Positions 16,699 through 26,286 of a stretch of DNA of 64,000 nucleotides are shown here, in pieces. The translations under genes were made by a program, and so were the position numbers. The first letter of the stretch is position 1, and the number at the start of each line of letters is the position of its first letter. The DNA comes from Chryseobacterium indologenes (lineage in GTDB: Bacteria > Bacteroidota > Bacteroidia > Flavobacteriales > Weeksellaceae): assembly GCA_002439165.1 (NCBI GenBank), contig DJTE01000017.1:1-64000 (forward strand), read 5' to 3'. Below the pieces are notes generated by a model, which was not told the DNA's origin, searched no databases, and saw nothing but the letters and a program-made list of their open reading frames with translations.

Positions 16699-17778
16699 AT
16701 GAACAAAATTGCTGTCGTGGGCGCTGGTATATCCGGCTTAAGCATAGCGGGTTACTTAGAAAAACACAATCTGGATTACCATATTTACGAGCGGAGAGAG
16801 AAGGACGATTTAACAGGGCATGGCTTCCTGCTTCCTCAGGAAGGGATCGAGTACCTGTCTCAGATTACAGACCGTTCTCAACTCTTTGAACATGGTAACT
16901 TTTTAAAGAAATACATCCGGTATTCCCATAAGGGCAGGATACTCGCAGAAAAAGACCTGGACAATGTTTTCGTTATATCAAGAAGTTCGCTCATCCGGAT
17001 TCTGGCTCAAAATATTCCCGCAGAGAAAATCACTTACGGAGAAACGCTTGTCCACTGCCCCGATCAGCAGGGAAAATTAAAAAGAACTGACGGCTCCTAT
17101 ATCGATTCTGACATGATCATTGTTTCCGACGGATCTAAAAGCAGAATCAGGAGAGAGATCTTCAAAGATGAGAATATGAGGATGGTAAGAGAAAATGAGG
17201 TCGTCAATATCATCAGATGTAAAGAAATAGCCTCCCGTTTAGACAGTAATTTCATGAAGTTTCATCATGAAGACGGCGGGCTTACTTTCGGGATTCTTAA
17301 GCTTTCTTCAGATACCGTTTTATGGTATTCCCAGTTTGACAATGAAAAATATACGATCTGCGAGCAATGTTCGGTAGAAAGCCTGAAAAGATACATGTTT
17401 GAGGTCTTTGATGACTGGGACCCGCTGGTTGCAGATATTGTGAAAGGCTCAAGCTACGAAAACGTTCACCTGTGGAGGGTTTATGAACTGGAAAATCTTA
17501 ATCCGTTTTATAAAGATCATTTTGTTTTTATAGGGGATGCCGCACACCCTCTCATTCCATTTACCAGCCAGGGGGTTACTTCTGCGCTAAAAGATTCTTG
17601 TGTACTCACCCAATACCTGCTTGAAGAACAAGATATAACAGAGGCTTTCAGAAAATTTGAAGCGGAAAGGAAACCGGAAATAGAAACCCACATCCGGAAC
17701 GGAAGGATTCTTCTCGACCAGTTTCTGCTTCCTCTTCATTTGCAGACCGAAAATATTTTACCCATCTCATATAAATAA
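16699..17778 (+). CDS. FAD-dependent monooxygenase (PHBH fold)
   Basis: 359 aa. FAD-binding motifs of group A flavoprotein monooxygenases are all present: GAGISG (GxGxxG at 8-13), the DG motif at SDGSKSRIRR (143-152), and GDAAHPLIPFTSQG (279-292), which contacts the FAD pyrophosphate. Residue E31 after the second strand binds the ribose. Such enzymes hydroxylate aromatic or related substrates with NAD(P)H and O2. Sequence does not show the substrate. It shares a promoter with the aminotransferase 7 bp downstream and lies next to tryptophanase, so an aromatic amino acid or indole product is a guess worth testing. No membrane segment. Confidence 0.88.
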   Translation: MNKIAVVGAGISGLSIAGYLEKHNLDYHIYERREKDDLTGHGFLLPQEGIEYLSQITDRSQLFEHGNFLKKYIRYSHKGRILAEKDLDNVFVISRSSLIRILAQNIPAEKITYGETLVHCPDQQGKLKRTDGSYIDSDMIIVSDGSKSRIRREIFKDENMRMVRENEVVNIIRCKEIASRLDSNFMKFHHEDGGLTFGILKLSSDTVLWYSQFDNEKYTICEQCSVESLKRYMFEVFDDWDPLVADIVKGSSYENVHLWRVYELENLNPFYKDHFVFIGDAAHPLIPFTSQGVTSALKDSCVLTQYLLEEQDITEAFRKFEAERKPEIETHIRNGRILLDQFLLPLHLQTENILPISYK

Positions 17779-17785
17779 TAAAAAA

Positions 17786-18943
17786 ATGTTTACCAATAAC
17801 GACATCAATTTTGAAGCCTTAAAGAGGAAAGCCTATAATGGAAGATGGGCAGCCATAGAAGACGGAATTATCCCCCTTACTGCGGCAGATCCGGATTTCA
17901 GAACAGCCCCGGCCATTGAGGAAGGAATTATAGAATATTTAAAGGATGGCTATCTGAGCTATGGTCCTTTTTCAGGCCTTCCTGAATTTAAGAAAAGTGT
18001 TGCAGAGCATTTTAACACAGAAAAACACGGAAGTTTTACCTCCGAAAATGTACTGGCCGTTAACAGTGCTGCCCAGGGAATGTTCCTGGTTGCTTCATAT
18101 GTATTGTCTGCGGGAGATGAAGCCATCATCCTGGACCCTGTCGACTTCCTGTTTAAAAGATCTGTGGAAGCCGCAGGAGGAACAGTGAGATTATGCCCTG
18201 TGGATCATATTACCGGAGATATAGATTTTGAAAAGCTGGTTTCATTAATTCATCCGAAGACCAGGCTGATCAGCATCTGTAATCCGCACAACCCACTTGG
18301 AAAAGTTTATTCCAAAGAAATACTGAAAAAAGTATCTGACATTGCATCTGCCCATGATCTGTGGGTAATGAGTGACGAAATATGGAGCGATATTATCTAT
18401 GACCGCAAAGATTTCCATACCTATTCTTCTGTTTCGGAAGAAGCAAAGAAAAAAAGTTTTACGGTTTACGGATTTTCGAAATCATTCGGAATTGCCGGAC
18501 TGAGAATCGGGGCCGTGCTTTGTAATGATGTTGATATTCTTGAAGATTTTACGGAAAAATCGAACTTTAATTCAACCATAGAGGGAGTTTCCACGCTGTC
18601 GCAGATTGCCGCAAGTGTAGCCATAGAAAAAGCCAAGCCCTGGTATAGAGAATTCCTGATGCATCTGCAGGAAAACCGAAATCTGGCTTTCAACAAATTA
18701 ACCCATTCCGGAATTTTAACCCCTAATCTTCCTGAGGCCACTTTCGTATTGTTCCCGAAGATCGAAAACGGGATGTCCAGTGAAGAGTTTACCCGGCATG
18801 TCCTTGAGCAGGGGAAAGTTGCGGTAGTTCCCGGTTCGGAAAGATGGTTCGGAAAAGGAGCAGAAGGTCATATCAGAATCTGTTTTTCTACTTCACAGGA
18901 GATTCTGGAAGAAGGACTTGACCGGATCATTAAAAGTTTTTAG
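17786..18943 (+). CDS. class I/II aminotransferase (PLP)
   Basis: 385 aa, fold type I. The PLP lysine is K232 in YGFSKSFGIAGLRIG; NPHNPLGKV (166-174) is the aminotransferase NPxNPxG motif, and SDEIWSD (196-202) carries the Asp that contacts the pyridine N. The N-terminus (WAAIEDGIIPLTAADPDFRTAP) resembles MalY/PatB cystathionine-lyase-like and AspC-like branches, so it could be a C-S lyase instead of a transaminase. The gene starts 7 bp after the monooxygenase stop, so the two are one operon with one terminator. Confidence 0.87.
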   Translation: MFTNNDINFEALKRKAYNGRWAAIEDGIIPLTAADPDFRTAPAIEEGIIEYLKDGYLSYGPFSGLPEFKKSVAEHFNTEKHGSFTSENVLAVNSAAQGMFLVASYVLSAGDEAIILDPVDFLFKRSVEAAGGTVRLCPVDHITGDIDFEKLVSLIHPKTRLISICNPHNPLGKVYSKEILKKVSDIASAHDLWVMSDEIWSDIIYDRKDFHTYSSVSEEAKKKSFTVYGFSKSFGIAGLRIGAVLCNDVDILEDFTEKSNFNSTIEGVSTLSQIAASVAIEKAKPWYREFLMHLQENRNLAFNKLTHSGILTPNLPEATFVLFPKIENGMSSEEFTRHVLEQGKVAVVPGSERWFGKGAEGHIRICFSTSQEILEEGLDRIIKSF

Positions 18944-18973
18944 GATGGGTCGGAACTTCTTGCACAGTTTAAA

Positions 18974-19016
18974 AATTAAAAATCTCCTGAGAATTTTTTC
19001 AGGAGATTTTAATTTA
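18974..19016. terminator. bidirectional terminator between converging genes
   Basis: AATTAAAAATCTCCTGA and TCAGGAGATTTTAATT form a long stem with an 8-nt loop. It lies between the rightward aminotransferase and the leftward sugar dehydrogenase and overlaps the latter's stop. Confidence 0.85.
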
Positions 19017-20231
19017 TTTTTTTGAAATTCTATACAGTTTTCCGCTGTCTGTTACCGCATATAAATTACCGTCCATTCCGTCAAGAACATCCCGGAACCG
19101 TTCTTTCTGATCTGCCAGCAGGCGTTCTTCTCCTACAACTTTATTGTCTTTCATCACAATCCGGTTGATATGTTCACCACTTAAGCATCCGATGAACAGA
19201 TTTCCTTTCCATTCCTCCATATTTCCGGTATAGAAAGCAACGCCGCTTGGAGAAATAACAGGATCCCAGTAATAAACAGGCTGTTCGGTATCTTTTCTCC
19301 GGGTAATTCCCTCTCCTACTTTCTGACCGGAATATTCAATTCCGTAAGTAACATCTCCCCAGCCATAATTTCTTCCCGGGAGTATCAGATTGATTTCATC
19401 TCCTCCCCGGGGCCCCATTTCCACATCCCAGAGATTGCCGTTAGCATCAATAGCCAACCCCTGAGGATTTCTTATTCCGTAAGCATAGATTTCAGGTTCA
19501 TATCCTTCTTTTCCTATAAACGGATTGCCCGGAGCGGGCTTCCCATCTTTGGTGATTTTCAGGATCTTTCCTAAATAATTATCGGTTTTCTGGGCATATA
19601 CTCTCGTTACTTTATCCGATCTCTCTCCTGTACTTACAAATAGATAACCGTCCTTATCAAAGACAAGCCTGCTGCCGTAATGTTTATCCCCATCGTAAGA
19701 AGGCTCCGCCCTGAAGATTACTTTGACTTCCGAAATACTTTTCAGGTCCGCGGACAGCTTTCCTTTAGCCACCGAGGTGAGGTTTCCTTTTCCAAAAGGC
19801 TCTGAAAAGCTGAAATAAATGACAGCATTGGTTTTGAAATCCGGATCCAGAGCTACATCCAGCATTCCGCCCTGCCCTTTGGAATCTACTTTCGGAAATC
19901 CTTCAATTTTAGAAACCTGTTTTCCGTCCGCAGAAACAATGTTCATATACCCTTTTTTATCGGTAATCAGAAACTTTCCGTCCGGCAGGTTGATAATCCC
20001 CCACGGGCGGCCCAGGTCTTTATTCAGGATTTCCACCTGATAGGCTCCTGTCGTTTTTACAGCCTTTATTCTGGTCTGCCCTTTGAATGCCGGCTGGTAA
20101 TCAGAATTAGGTTTTTCTGTTTCCACACTACCGTCCTTCCCGGTCTGCTGGGCCTGTACAGGATTCTTTTTGCACGAGGTCAGGAACAGCAGAAGACTGA
20201 GCGCAGGAACATAAAATTGATTGAACTTCAT
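19014..20231 (-). CDS. PQQ-dependent sugar (aldose) dehydrogenase, lipoprotein
   Basis: 405 aa. Lipobox LTSC gives a lipidated Cys at 20, so it faces the periplasm. From residue about 70 the protein has the six-bladed propeller pattern of the soluble glucose / sorbosone dehydrogenase family (PF07995): LGRPWGIINLPDGKFLITDKKG, GGMLDVALDPDFKTNAVIYFSFSE, KHYGSRLVFDKDGYLFVSTGE, YAYGIRNPQGLAIDANGNLWDVEMGPRGGDEIN, and ISPSGVAFYTG. These carry the usual His and Arg residues around PQQ. Homologues such as E. coli YliI oxidise aldoses using PQQ. No PQQ synthesis genes are in the window, so the cofactor may be imported. A single gene on this strand, divergent from blaI. Confidence 0.87.
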   Translation of the reverse strand: MKFNQFYVPALSLLLFLTSCKKNPVQAQQTGKDGSVETEKPNSDYQPAFKGQTRIKAVKTTGAYQVEILNKDLGRPWGIINLPDGKFLITDKKGYMNIVSADGKQVSKIEGFPKVDSKGQGGMLDVALDPDFKTNAVIYFSFSEPFGKGNLTSVAKGKLSADLKSISEVKVIFRAEPSYDGDKHYGSRLVFDKDGYLFVSTGERSDKVTRVYAQKTDNYLGKILKITKDGKPAPGNPFIGKEGYEPEIYAYGIRNPQGLAIDANGNLWDVEMGPRGGDEINLILPGRNYGWGDVTYGIEYSGQKVGEGITRRKDTEQPVYYWDPVISPSGVAFYTGNMEEWKGNLFIGCLSGEHINRIVMKDNKVVGEERLLADQKERFRDVLDGMDGNLYAVTDSGKLYRISKK

Positions 20232-20285
20232 AACGTTGTGATTAATGGATTATAAAATTAAATGGAAAAATAATGCCATAAAAAT

Positions 20286-20320
20286 TTGCAGGATTAAATT
20301 TTTATTCTACATTTGTAGAA
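20286..20320 (+). promoter_or_regulatory. promoter and BlaI-type operator of the blaI-M56 operon
   Basis: TTG at 20286-20288 and TACATTTG at 20308-20315 are 19 nt apart, an ideal Bacteroidota promoter. The -7 element lies inside a perfect 16-bp palindrome TTCTACATTTGTAGAA (20305-20320). Its core TACAnnTGTA is the known BlaI/MecI recognition sequence. A further half site (TTGTAGAA) lies at 20333-20340, over the start codon. Binding of the encoded BlaI homologue would therefore block its own promoter. Confidence 0.75.
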
Positions 20321-20339
20321 CAAAATATAACATTGTAGA

Positions 20340-20711
20340 ATGAAAGAGATAAAACTAACCGATTCTGAAAAAGATCTCATGGAAATTCTTTGGGACAGAA
20401 AAAAGATCTTCATGAAAGAAATCCTGGAATCCTATCCCGACCCCAAACCTGCCTCCACCACTATTGCTACCCTGCTGAAACGAATGCAGAACAAAGACCT
20501 GGTAGGCTATACATTGTATGGAAATTCCCGTGAATACTATCCTAAAATAGAGAAAGGGGAATATTTCAATGAGGAAATGACCTCAATGATCGACCGTTTT
20601 TTCAACAGTTCCGTAGCGCAGTTTGCATCGTTTTTTACTTCCAATGCCAAACTCAGCCAGAAACAGCTGAAAGAACTCAGAAATATAATAGATAAACAGA
20701 TAAAAGAATAG
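20340..20711 (+). CDS. BlaI/MecI family repressor
   Basis: 123 aa, typical BlaI length. Residues 1-70 are a winged helix (LTDSEKDLMEILWDRKKIFMKEILE, then STTIATLLKRMQNKDLVGY with the recognition helix and wing), and the rest is the dimerisation helix pair. In staphylococci BlaI is cleaved when a membrane M56 protease senses its signal, and here the M56 gene follows after 2 bp, so the pair is a closed regulatory unit. The palindrome on the promoter is its likely operator. No beta-lactamase or penicillin-binding protein gene is adjacent; targets may lie elsewhere or be the operon alone. Confidence 0.92.
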   Translation: MKEIKLTDSEKDLMEILWDRKKIFMKEILESYPDPKPASTTIATLLKRMQNKDLVGYTLYGNSREYYPKIEKGEYFNEEMTSMIDRFFNSSVAQFASFFTSNAKLSQKQLKELRNIIDKQIKE

Positions 20712-20713
20712 AT

Positions 20714-22156
20714 ATGTTTTTCATCATTCTGAAAATTATTCTGTGTTCTTCTATTTTCATTGCGGTCTACTATCTGCTGCTTGAAAAAGAAAAAATGTAC
20801 AGATTCAATAGGTTTTACCTGATCGGCTCGCTGATTCTGGCTTATATAATTCCATTTATCACAGTAACTTCAGAGGCTCAGATTTCTGAAATGGGCACAA
20901 AGCCCCAGCTGATCTTTGAAGAAGCAACACAGCAGATGGTCTTTGTACAGCCTGCGGAAGAGAGCTTCAACTGGACGAATACTGTATGGGTCTGCTATGC
21001 AGCTGTTACTGTGATATTACTGATAAGGAATATTTCATCTATTGCAGCTATAAAAAAAATACAGGGCAGGAAACAAATATATCAGCGATATCATGTTGTT
21101 CTGACAAAAAAAGGGTTTTCACCATTCAGCTTTTGGAATACCATTTATTTAGGAGAAAACTATATGCAGAATAATATGATCGATCCCAGAATATTCCTGC
21201 ATGAAAAAAGCCATCTTGACCAGAAACACAGTATTGATCTTATGTTTATTCAGCTGTTGAAAATCTTTACATGGTTCAATCCTGTTCTTTTTATCTATAA
21301 AAAGGCCATGACAACCAACCACGAGTTCCTGGCTGATGAGGCTGTACTGAACAGTAAGTTCAATATGACAGATTATCAGAATTTAATTCTTGATGAAATT
21401 GTCAGCAGCCAGGGGCCTTCATTAACCCATTCATTTAATTTTAACAATACCAAAAAACGATTTATCATGATGAACACAAAAAAATCTAAATTTATTCTGC
21501 TTAAAAAAGCAGCAGGATTTACCGCACTTGTTGCCGCCACAGCCCTGTTTGCCGAAAAAAAATATGTGAACACTGTGGCAGATATGCCAGGCTCAAAAGA
21601 GGTTGTTTATAAAAGTCCCGGCAATACAACAGTTCAGGACCCGTACAAGGAATTTAAAGATATTTTAAACAGATATTCTGATCTTCTCAATAACAGGAAG
21701 TATGCGGAATTCTCAAAAAAAGTAACGGAAGAGGACAAAGCGAGACTGGAAGAACTTTACGCTCAATTAACAGATGCTCAAAAAGATGAGCAGAAGATTA
21801 CCTTTATCAGTGTCCCTGCTTTAAAAAAAAGAACTCCTACTGAAAAAGAACTCAGTTCATTTTTAAACAAAAGCAATTATGCCGTATGGATAGATTCAAA
21901 AAAAATAGAAAACAGCTCCTTAAAAAATTACAAAACTTCTGATTTCTCCCATGTATCAATCAGTAAGGTTTATAAAAATGCGAGAACAGCCAGAAATCCA
22001 CAACCTTATCAGGTCTCTCTGATGACTCCTCCTTTTTTTGAAAAATCGCAGAAAGAAATGCCTTTCAAGATCATGGGCTTCAAAGGACAGGCATATAAAG
22101 GCTCACCCAATATTGCCACTTCAGAAAAATCATCCGGTCTCAAGCAACAGAAATAA
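20714..22156 (+). CDS. M56 (BlaR1-like) membrane metallopeptidase
   Basis: 480 aa. Hydrophobic helices at about 4-23, 35-51, 88-105 and 260-280 and the zinc site H163-E-K-S-H167 with NHEFLAD (E204) as third ligand are the M56/BlaR1 layout. The extracytoplasmic part after residue 285 shows no penicillin-binding domain and no TonB C-terminal domain, unlike many Bacteroidota M56 proteins, so the signal it senses is unknown. The C-terminal 190 residues are Lys/Asn/Ser rich and poorly conserved in appearance. Translationally close to blaI (2 bp). Confidence 0.88.
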   Translation: MFFIILKIILCSSIFIAVYYLLLEKEKMYRFNRFYLIGSLILAYIIPFITVTSEAQISEMGTKPQLIFEEATQQMVFVQPAEESFNWTNTVWVCYAAVTVILLIRNISSIAAIKKIQGRKQIYQRYHVVLTKKGFSPFSFWNTIYLGENYMQNNMIDPRIFLHEKSHLDQKHSIDLMFIQLLKIFTWFNPVLFIYKKAMTTNHEFLADEAVLNSKFNMTDYQNLILDEIVSSQGPSLTHSFNFNNTKKRFIMMNTKKSKFILLKKAAGFTALVAATALFAEKKYVNTVADMPGSKEVVYKSPGNTTVQDPYKEFKDILNRYSDLLNNRKYAEFSKKVTEEDKARLEELYAQLTDAQKDEQKITFISVPALKKRTPTEKELSSFLNKSNYAVWIDSKKIENSSLKNYKTSDFSHVSISKVYKNARTARNPQPYQVSLMTPPFFEKSQKEMPFKIMGFKGQAYKGSPNIATSEKSSGLKQQK

Positions 22157-22221
22157 CTCCAATACAGAAATTAGTTTCCCAAACGGCAAAAATTTCACTC
22201 AGAAGGGTACTCACCATCGAT

Positions 22222-22249
22222 AAGAGCGCTAATTTTTTTAGCGCTTTTT
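22222..22249 (+). terminator. terminator after the M56 gene
   Basis: AAGAGCGCTAA pairs with TTAGCGCTTTT, with a T-rich loop and a trailing T-tract. Confidence 0.75.
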
Positions 22250-22338
22250 CTATTCCTGTATTTTTTTAACTTAAAACTTAATCCGCGCTATTCCTATTTT
22301 CAGATAAAATACTTTATTATGGCTAATTATTTCTTTCG

Positions 22339-22346
22339 TATTTTTG
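22339..22346 (+). promoter_or_regulatory. candidate -7 element of uvrB
   Basis: TATTTTTG fits TAnnTTTG; it lies 20 bp before the ATG, giving a very short leader. No TTG is seen at the usual distance. Confidence 0.4.
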
Positions 22347-22365
22347 TTCTATACATCATTTCCCT

Positions 22366-24357
22366 ATGAACTTTAATCTTCATTCAGAATATAAACCTAC
22401 CGGCGACCAGCCGCAAGCCATAGAAAAGCTTACCGAAGGAATTGAGATCGGCGAAAAATATCAGACCCTTCTCGGAGTAACAGGTTCCGGGAAGACCTTT
22501 ACGGTAGCCAATGTGGTACAGAACGTACAAAGACCCACCCTTGTTCTGGCTCACAACAAAACCCTGGCGGCACAGTTATTCATGGAATTCAAAGAATTTT
22601 TCCCGGATAACGCCGTTGAATATTTTGTCAGCTACTATGATTATTACCAGCCGGAGGCCTATATTGCGACCACCGGAACTTATATTGAAAAAGACCTGAG
22701 CATCAACGAAGAAGTGGAAAAGCTTCGTCTTTCAGCAACAGCCAGCCTGCTTTCAGGCAGAAGAGACGTACTGATTGTGGCTTCGGTTTCCTGTATCTAC
22801 GGTATCGGGAATCCGACAGAGTTTCACAAATCATTAATCTCCATAGCTATCGGTGAAAAAGTAACCAGGACCGCTCTGCTTCATTCCCTGGTAAACGCAT
22901 TATATGCCAGAACATTAAATGAATTTCAGAGAGGTACTTTCCGTGTAAAAGGGGATGTGATTGATGTCTTTCCTGCTTATGCCGACAACGCTGTCAGGAT
23001 ACAGTTTTTCGGGGACGAAATTGAAAAGATCCAGAGTTTTGATCCCGTAACCGGCAATGTGGAATCCAGTTTTGATCAGATCCAGATCTATCCTGCCAAT
23101 CTTTTTGTTACCTCGAAGGAAACCCTCAACGGAGCGATCAGAGAAATTCAGGACGATATGGTAAAACAGGTTGACTTCTTCAATTCCATTGAAAAACCTC
23201 TGGAAGCCAAACGTCTTCAGGAACGGACTGAACTTGACCTTGAAATGATTAAAGAGCTGGGCTACTGCTCAGGAATTGAGAACTATTCAAGATATCTGGA
23301 CGGAAGACTTCCCGGAACAAGACCATTCTGCCTGATCGATTATTTTCCTAAAGATTTTTTAATGGTCATTGACGAAAGTCACGTAACAGTTCCCCAGGTT
23401 CACGCCATGTACGGTGGCGACCGGAGCAGGAAAGAAGCACTGGTAGAATACGGATTCCGGCTTCCTGCTGCGATGGATAACAGACCTCTTAAGTTTGAAG
23501 AATTTGAAGGAATGCAGAATCAGGTAATTTATGTTTCTGCAACCCCGGCTGATTATGAACTGGAAAAAACCGGAGGTGCCTATATTGAGCAGATCATCCG
23601 CCCTACCGGGCTTTTAGATCCCATTATTGAGGTAAGGCCTACCCTGAACCAGATTGATGACCTGATGGAAGAAATTCAGAAAAGAGCTGATGCCGATGAA
23701 AGGGTACTGGTCACTACCCTTACCAAGAAAATGGCGGAGGAACTCACCAAGTATTTCACCAAATTCGGGATCAGAACAAGATACATCCACTCCGATGTGG
23801 AAACTCTGGAACGTATACAGATTATGCAGGACCTTCGTCTCGGCCTTTTTGATGTACTGATAGGGGTTAACCTGTTAAGAGAAGGACTTGACCTTCCTGA
23901 AGTTTCTCTTGTTGCTATTCTTGATGCTGACAAGGAAGGAATGCTGAGAAGCAGAAGATCTATGATACAGACCGTAGGAAGGGCAGCGAGAAATGTGAAT
24001 GGAAAAGCGATCATGTATGCCGATAAGATCACAAAATCCATGCAGGCAACCCTGGATGAAACGGAGTACCGCCGTGCCAAACAAATACAGTATAATGAGG
24101 AAAACGGATTGACCCCTCAGGCTCTGAATAAAAAAATATCCGAGAATCTTGTTGGCAGAAGTAAAGATTTCCCTGATGAAAAGTATACCCAAAAGGAGAT
24201 CCTTCAAAAGGTGGCGGAAACCAAAGCAAGCTACGCAAGTGAAGATCTGGAAAAAATGATTGTTCAGAAGCAGAAAGAAATGGAGGCCGCCGCTAAAAAT
24301 CTTGACTTTATCAAGGCTGCAAAACTGAGGGATGAGATTGCCGCTTTGAAAACATAG
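22366..24357 (+). CDS. uvrB: excinuclease ABC subunit B
   Basis: 663 aa, the normal length. UvrB is the DNA-damage-verifying helicase-like subunit of nucleotide excision repair. Walker A is GVTGSGKT (37-44). The beta-hairpin that locks DNA carries [10 protein letters not shown] near residue 91. The DEAD-like box is VIDESHVT; helicase motif VI is QTVGRAARN, and the C-terminal UVR domain (about 626-661, [24 protein letters not shown]) binds UvrC and UvrA. The N-terminus [17 protein letters not shown] confirms the start. A single gene with a strong terminator. Confidence 0.98.
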   Translation: MNFNLHSEYKPTGDQPQAIEKLTEGIEIGEKYQTLLGVTGSGKTFTVANVVQNVQRPTLVLAHNKTLAAQLFMEFKEFFPDNAVEYFVSYYDYYQPEAYIATTGTYIEKDLSINEEVEKLRLSATASLLSGRRDVLIVASVSCIYGIGNPTEFHKSLISIAIGEKVTRTALLHSLVNALYARTLNEFQRGTFRVKGDVIDVFPAYADNAVRIQFFGDEIEKIQSFDPVTGNVESSFDQIQIYPANLFVTSKETLNGAIREIQDDMVKQVDFFNSIEKPLEAKRLQERTELDLEMIKELGYCSGIENYSRYLDGRLPGTRPFCLIDYFPKDFLMVIDESHVTVPQVHAMYGGDRSRKEALVEYGFRLPAAMDNRPLKFEEFEGMQNQVIYVSATPADYELEKTGGAYIEQIIRPTGLLDPIIEVRPTLNQIDDLMEEIQKRADADERVLVTTLTKKMAEELTKYFTKFGIRTRYIHSDVETLERIQIMQDLRLGLFDVLIGVNLLREGLDLPEVSLVAILDADKEGMLRSRRSMIQTVGRAARNVNGKAIMYADKITKSMQATLDETEYRRAKQIQYNEENGLTPQALNKKISENLVGRSKDFPDEKYTQKEILQKVAETKASYASEDLEKMIVQKQKEMEAAAKNLDFIKAAKLRDEIAALKT

Positions 24358-24402
24358 TTGAACAATAAAAATACGGGACGACATTTATCATGTTGTCATC
24401 CA

Positions 24403-24436
24403 AATCGTAATGTAAAAGCACATTACGATTTTTTTA
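24403..24436 (+). terminator. terminator after uvrB
   Basis: AATCGTAATGT and ACATTACGATT form an 11-bp stem around AAAAGC, followed by T residues. Confidence 0.88.
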
Positions 24437-24741
24437 TGGCTCTTCTGATATTCAAATCTCAGATAATCATTCAAAACTTAGCATAAAAAAAACACAATAC
24501 GATAATTATTAAAACATTGATTAAAATACGTAGTCATTTTGTAGCTATTCATTACCTGTAATCGTAGCTGCTATGTAGCATATAAAAAATAGTCCCGTTA
24601 ATATTTTATATGCAAATTTGTAAGTAAGAAATCATAACATCAAATATTAAAAAACTGAACAGAATTTATTTTAAATATCGTTTGAAAAAAATTAAAAACA
24701 ATGAACCACAGATAATTACAAACACAACAAAAACATCAATT
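24437..24741 (+). other. AT-rich gap before the second T9SS gene
   Basis: About 300 bp without a convincing gene. It contains short A/T runs, a partly repeated GTAGCTATT / GTAGCTGCTATGTAGC motif at 24541-24580, and no exact TAnnTTTG (closest is CAAATTTG near 24620). The open frame continues upstream of the gene to 24682, but those residues lack coding character; the signal peptide begins at 24742. Confidence 0.5.
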
Positions 24742-26166
24742 ATGAAAAAGAAATTATTATTTGCAGCCGGATTATTCTTACTGCAGACAGCTAATGCCCA
24801 GGTTTCCGGAATCGAATGGCAGAAATCTTATGGAAGTTACAATACAAATGATATTTACATGAATATTCATGGGAATACTTCCGGAAACGGGTTCTTCTTT
24901 ACCCAAAACTACAATGTCTATCCGTCTCCACAATATGGAATTCTGTCAAAGACAACTCCTGAAGGAACACTGTTATGGAATAAAGAATTTTCACAGACTA
25001 ATACGGAACACGCTGCAAACATATATGATATACAGTCTGCAACCGGAGGTTATGTATTGGCGGGTGTAATAGTTCCGACAAGTGACAACGACTCTTTTGC
25101 AAAACAGGGAAGAATGATCAAGGTTGATGAGAACGGAAATAAGCTTTGGACCAAAAATTATCCGGTGTCAGCAGGGTGGAATTTTATCCATATGACTAAA
25201 GTTATTGCCACCCCGGATCATGGCTTTCTTTTAGGGGGAATAATATCTAAAAGTGCTGATGATACTGATTTCTTTATCTTGAAAACCGATGCAGACGGAA
25301 ATGAACAATGGCGGAAAACACTTGGTGGAAGTAAATGGGATTTTTTAGATGATATAGCTGTAAATTCTGAAGGTAACTTTTATCTTTCCGGAAGAACCCA
25401 ATCAATAGATGGAGATGTAAGTAATGGAATAAATATAACCGGGACCTACGCCACCTGGGCTGTTAAGGTCTCCCCTACAGGAATACTTCTATGGGAAAAT
25501 GCTTTTGATGGTGCTTCACATGATTATCCGTATGTAAGAATTACCGATACTTCAGATAATGGATGTGCATTGATTTATTTGCAGACTAAAAACACTACGT
25601 CCGGGGTAGAGATCACCAAGTTTCAATCTAATGGAAACTTACATTGGCAGAATGATTATACTCCGTATCCTGATTTCTGGAATGATCTGAATATTATAAA
25701 ATCGGCAAATGGACAGATTGTCTTCGGAAGTGGCGGCAGCTTTCTAAAGGGATTAAATATAGATGGAAATATTTTGTGGAGCTGGCAAAACCCTGACACA
25801 ACGTATACCCTTCGTAATGGGGAACTTATGCAGACACCGGATAAAGGGTATCTGTTCACAGGAAACAATGTGAACGAAGCCAAAACAGGTGCCATCAAAC
25901 TTGCTCCTGATGCAGTATTATCCACACAAGATGCGAAATATACCGGCGGAAACGATATTTACCCCAACCCATCCAACGGAAATTTCGAAATTACTTCAAA
26001 AAGCGGGAAAATCTCCTCAATAAAAGTTAGTGATGCGAGTGGAAAAATTGTTTATACAGAAAATCCGGCAGCTTCAAAGCAGCTGTTTCATCTGGAAAAC
26101 CTCTTAACAAAAGGAGTTTATTTCGTAGAAATACTTTCTGAAAATAAAAAGAAACGAAAAAAATAA
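24742..26166 (+). CDS. secreted T9SS cargo with repeated beta-propeller-like units
   Basis: 474 aa from the ATG at 24742, which opens a clear signal peptide (MKKKLLFAAGLFLLQTANAQ); an upstream in-frame ATG at 24682 would add 20 hydrophilic residues ahead of it. The body repeats a unit of roughly 50-60 residues with G-x-G-F then a strand and a W near its end (LLWNKEFSQ, KLWTKNYPV, EQWRKTLGG, LLWENAFDG, LHWQNDYTP, ILWSWQNPD), as in PQQ-like or DUF-type outer-membrane beta propellers. Residues about 405-474 are a type A T9SS sorting domain (IYPNPSNGNFEI, KVSDASGKIVY, LTKGVYFVEI). It ends unusually in KKKRKK. Function unknown; surface or released. Confidence 0.83.
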   Translation: MKKKLLFAAGLFLLQTANAQVSGIEWQKSYGSYNTNDIYMNIHGNTSGNGFFFTQNYNVYPSPQYGILSKTTPEGTLLWNKEFSQTNTEHAANIYDIQSATGGYVLAGVIVPTSDNDSFAKQGRMIKVDENGNKLWTKNYPVSAGWNFIHMTKVIATPDHGFLLGGIISKSADDTDFFILKTDADGNEQWRKTLGGSKWDFLDDIAVNSEGNFYLSGRTQSIDGDVSNGINITGTYATWAVKVSPTGILLWENAFDGASHDYPYVRITDTSDNGCALIYLQTKNTTSGVEITKFQSNGNLHWQNDYTPYPDFWNDLNIIKSANGQIVFGSGGSFLKGLNIDGNILWSWQNPDTTYTLRNGELMQTPDKGYLFTGNNVNEAKTGAIKLAPDAVLSTQDAKYTGGNDIYPNPSNGNFEITSKSGKISSIKVSDASGKIVYTENPAASKQLFHLENLLTKGVYFVEILSENKKKRKK

Positions 26167-26189
26167 TTATTAAGAAGTAAAAAATGAAT

Positions 26190-26232
26190 CTCTGAAGTAA
26201 GCCTGTTTAACGGACTCATTTCAGAGGTCTTT
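26190..26232 (+). terminator. hairpin after the T9SS gene
   Basis: CTCTGAA and TTCAGAG form a 7-bp stem with a long loop; the T-tract is short, so termination here is uncertain. Confidence 0.4.
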
Positions 26233-26286
26233 CATAGAACCTGCAATGATAAATACTGCTGATATTCTATAAGATTATTATTCTTT

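Noticed and set aside
23875..24384. 169-codon minus frame inside uvrB
   Set aside because: Antisense shadow of a well-supported gene.
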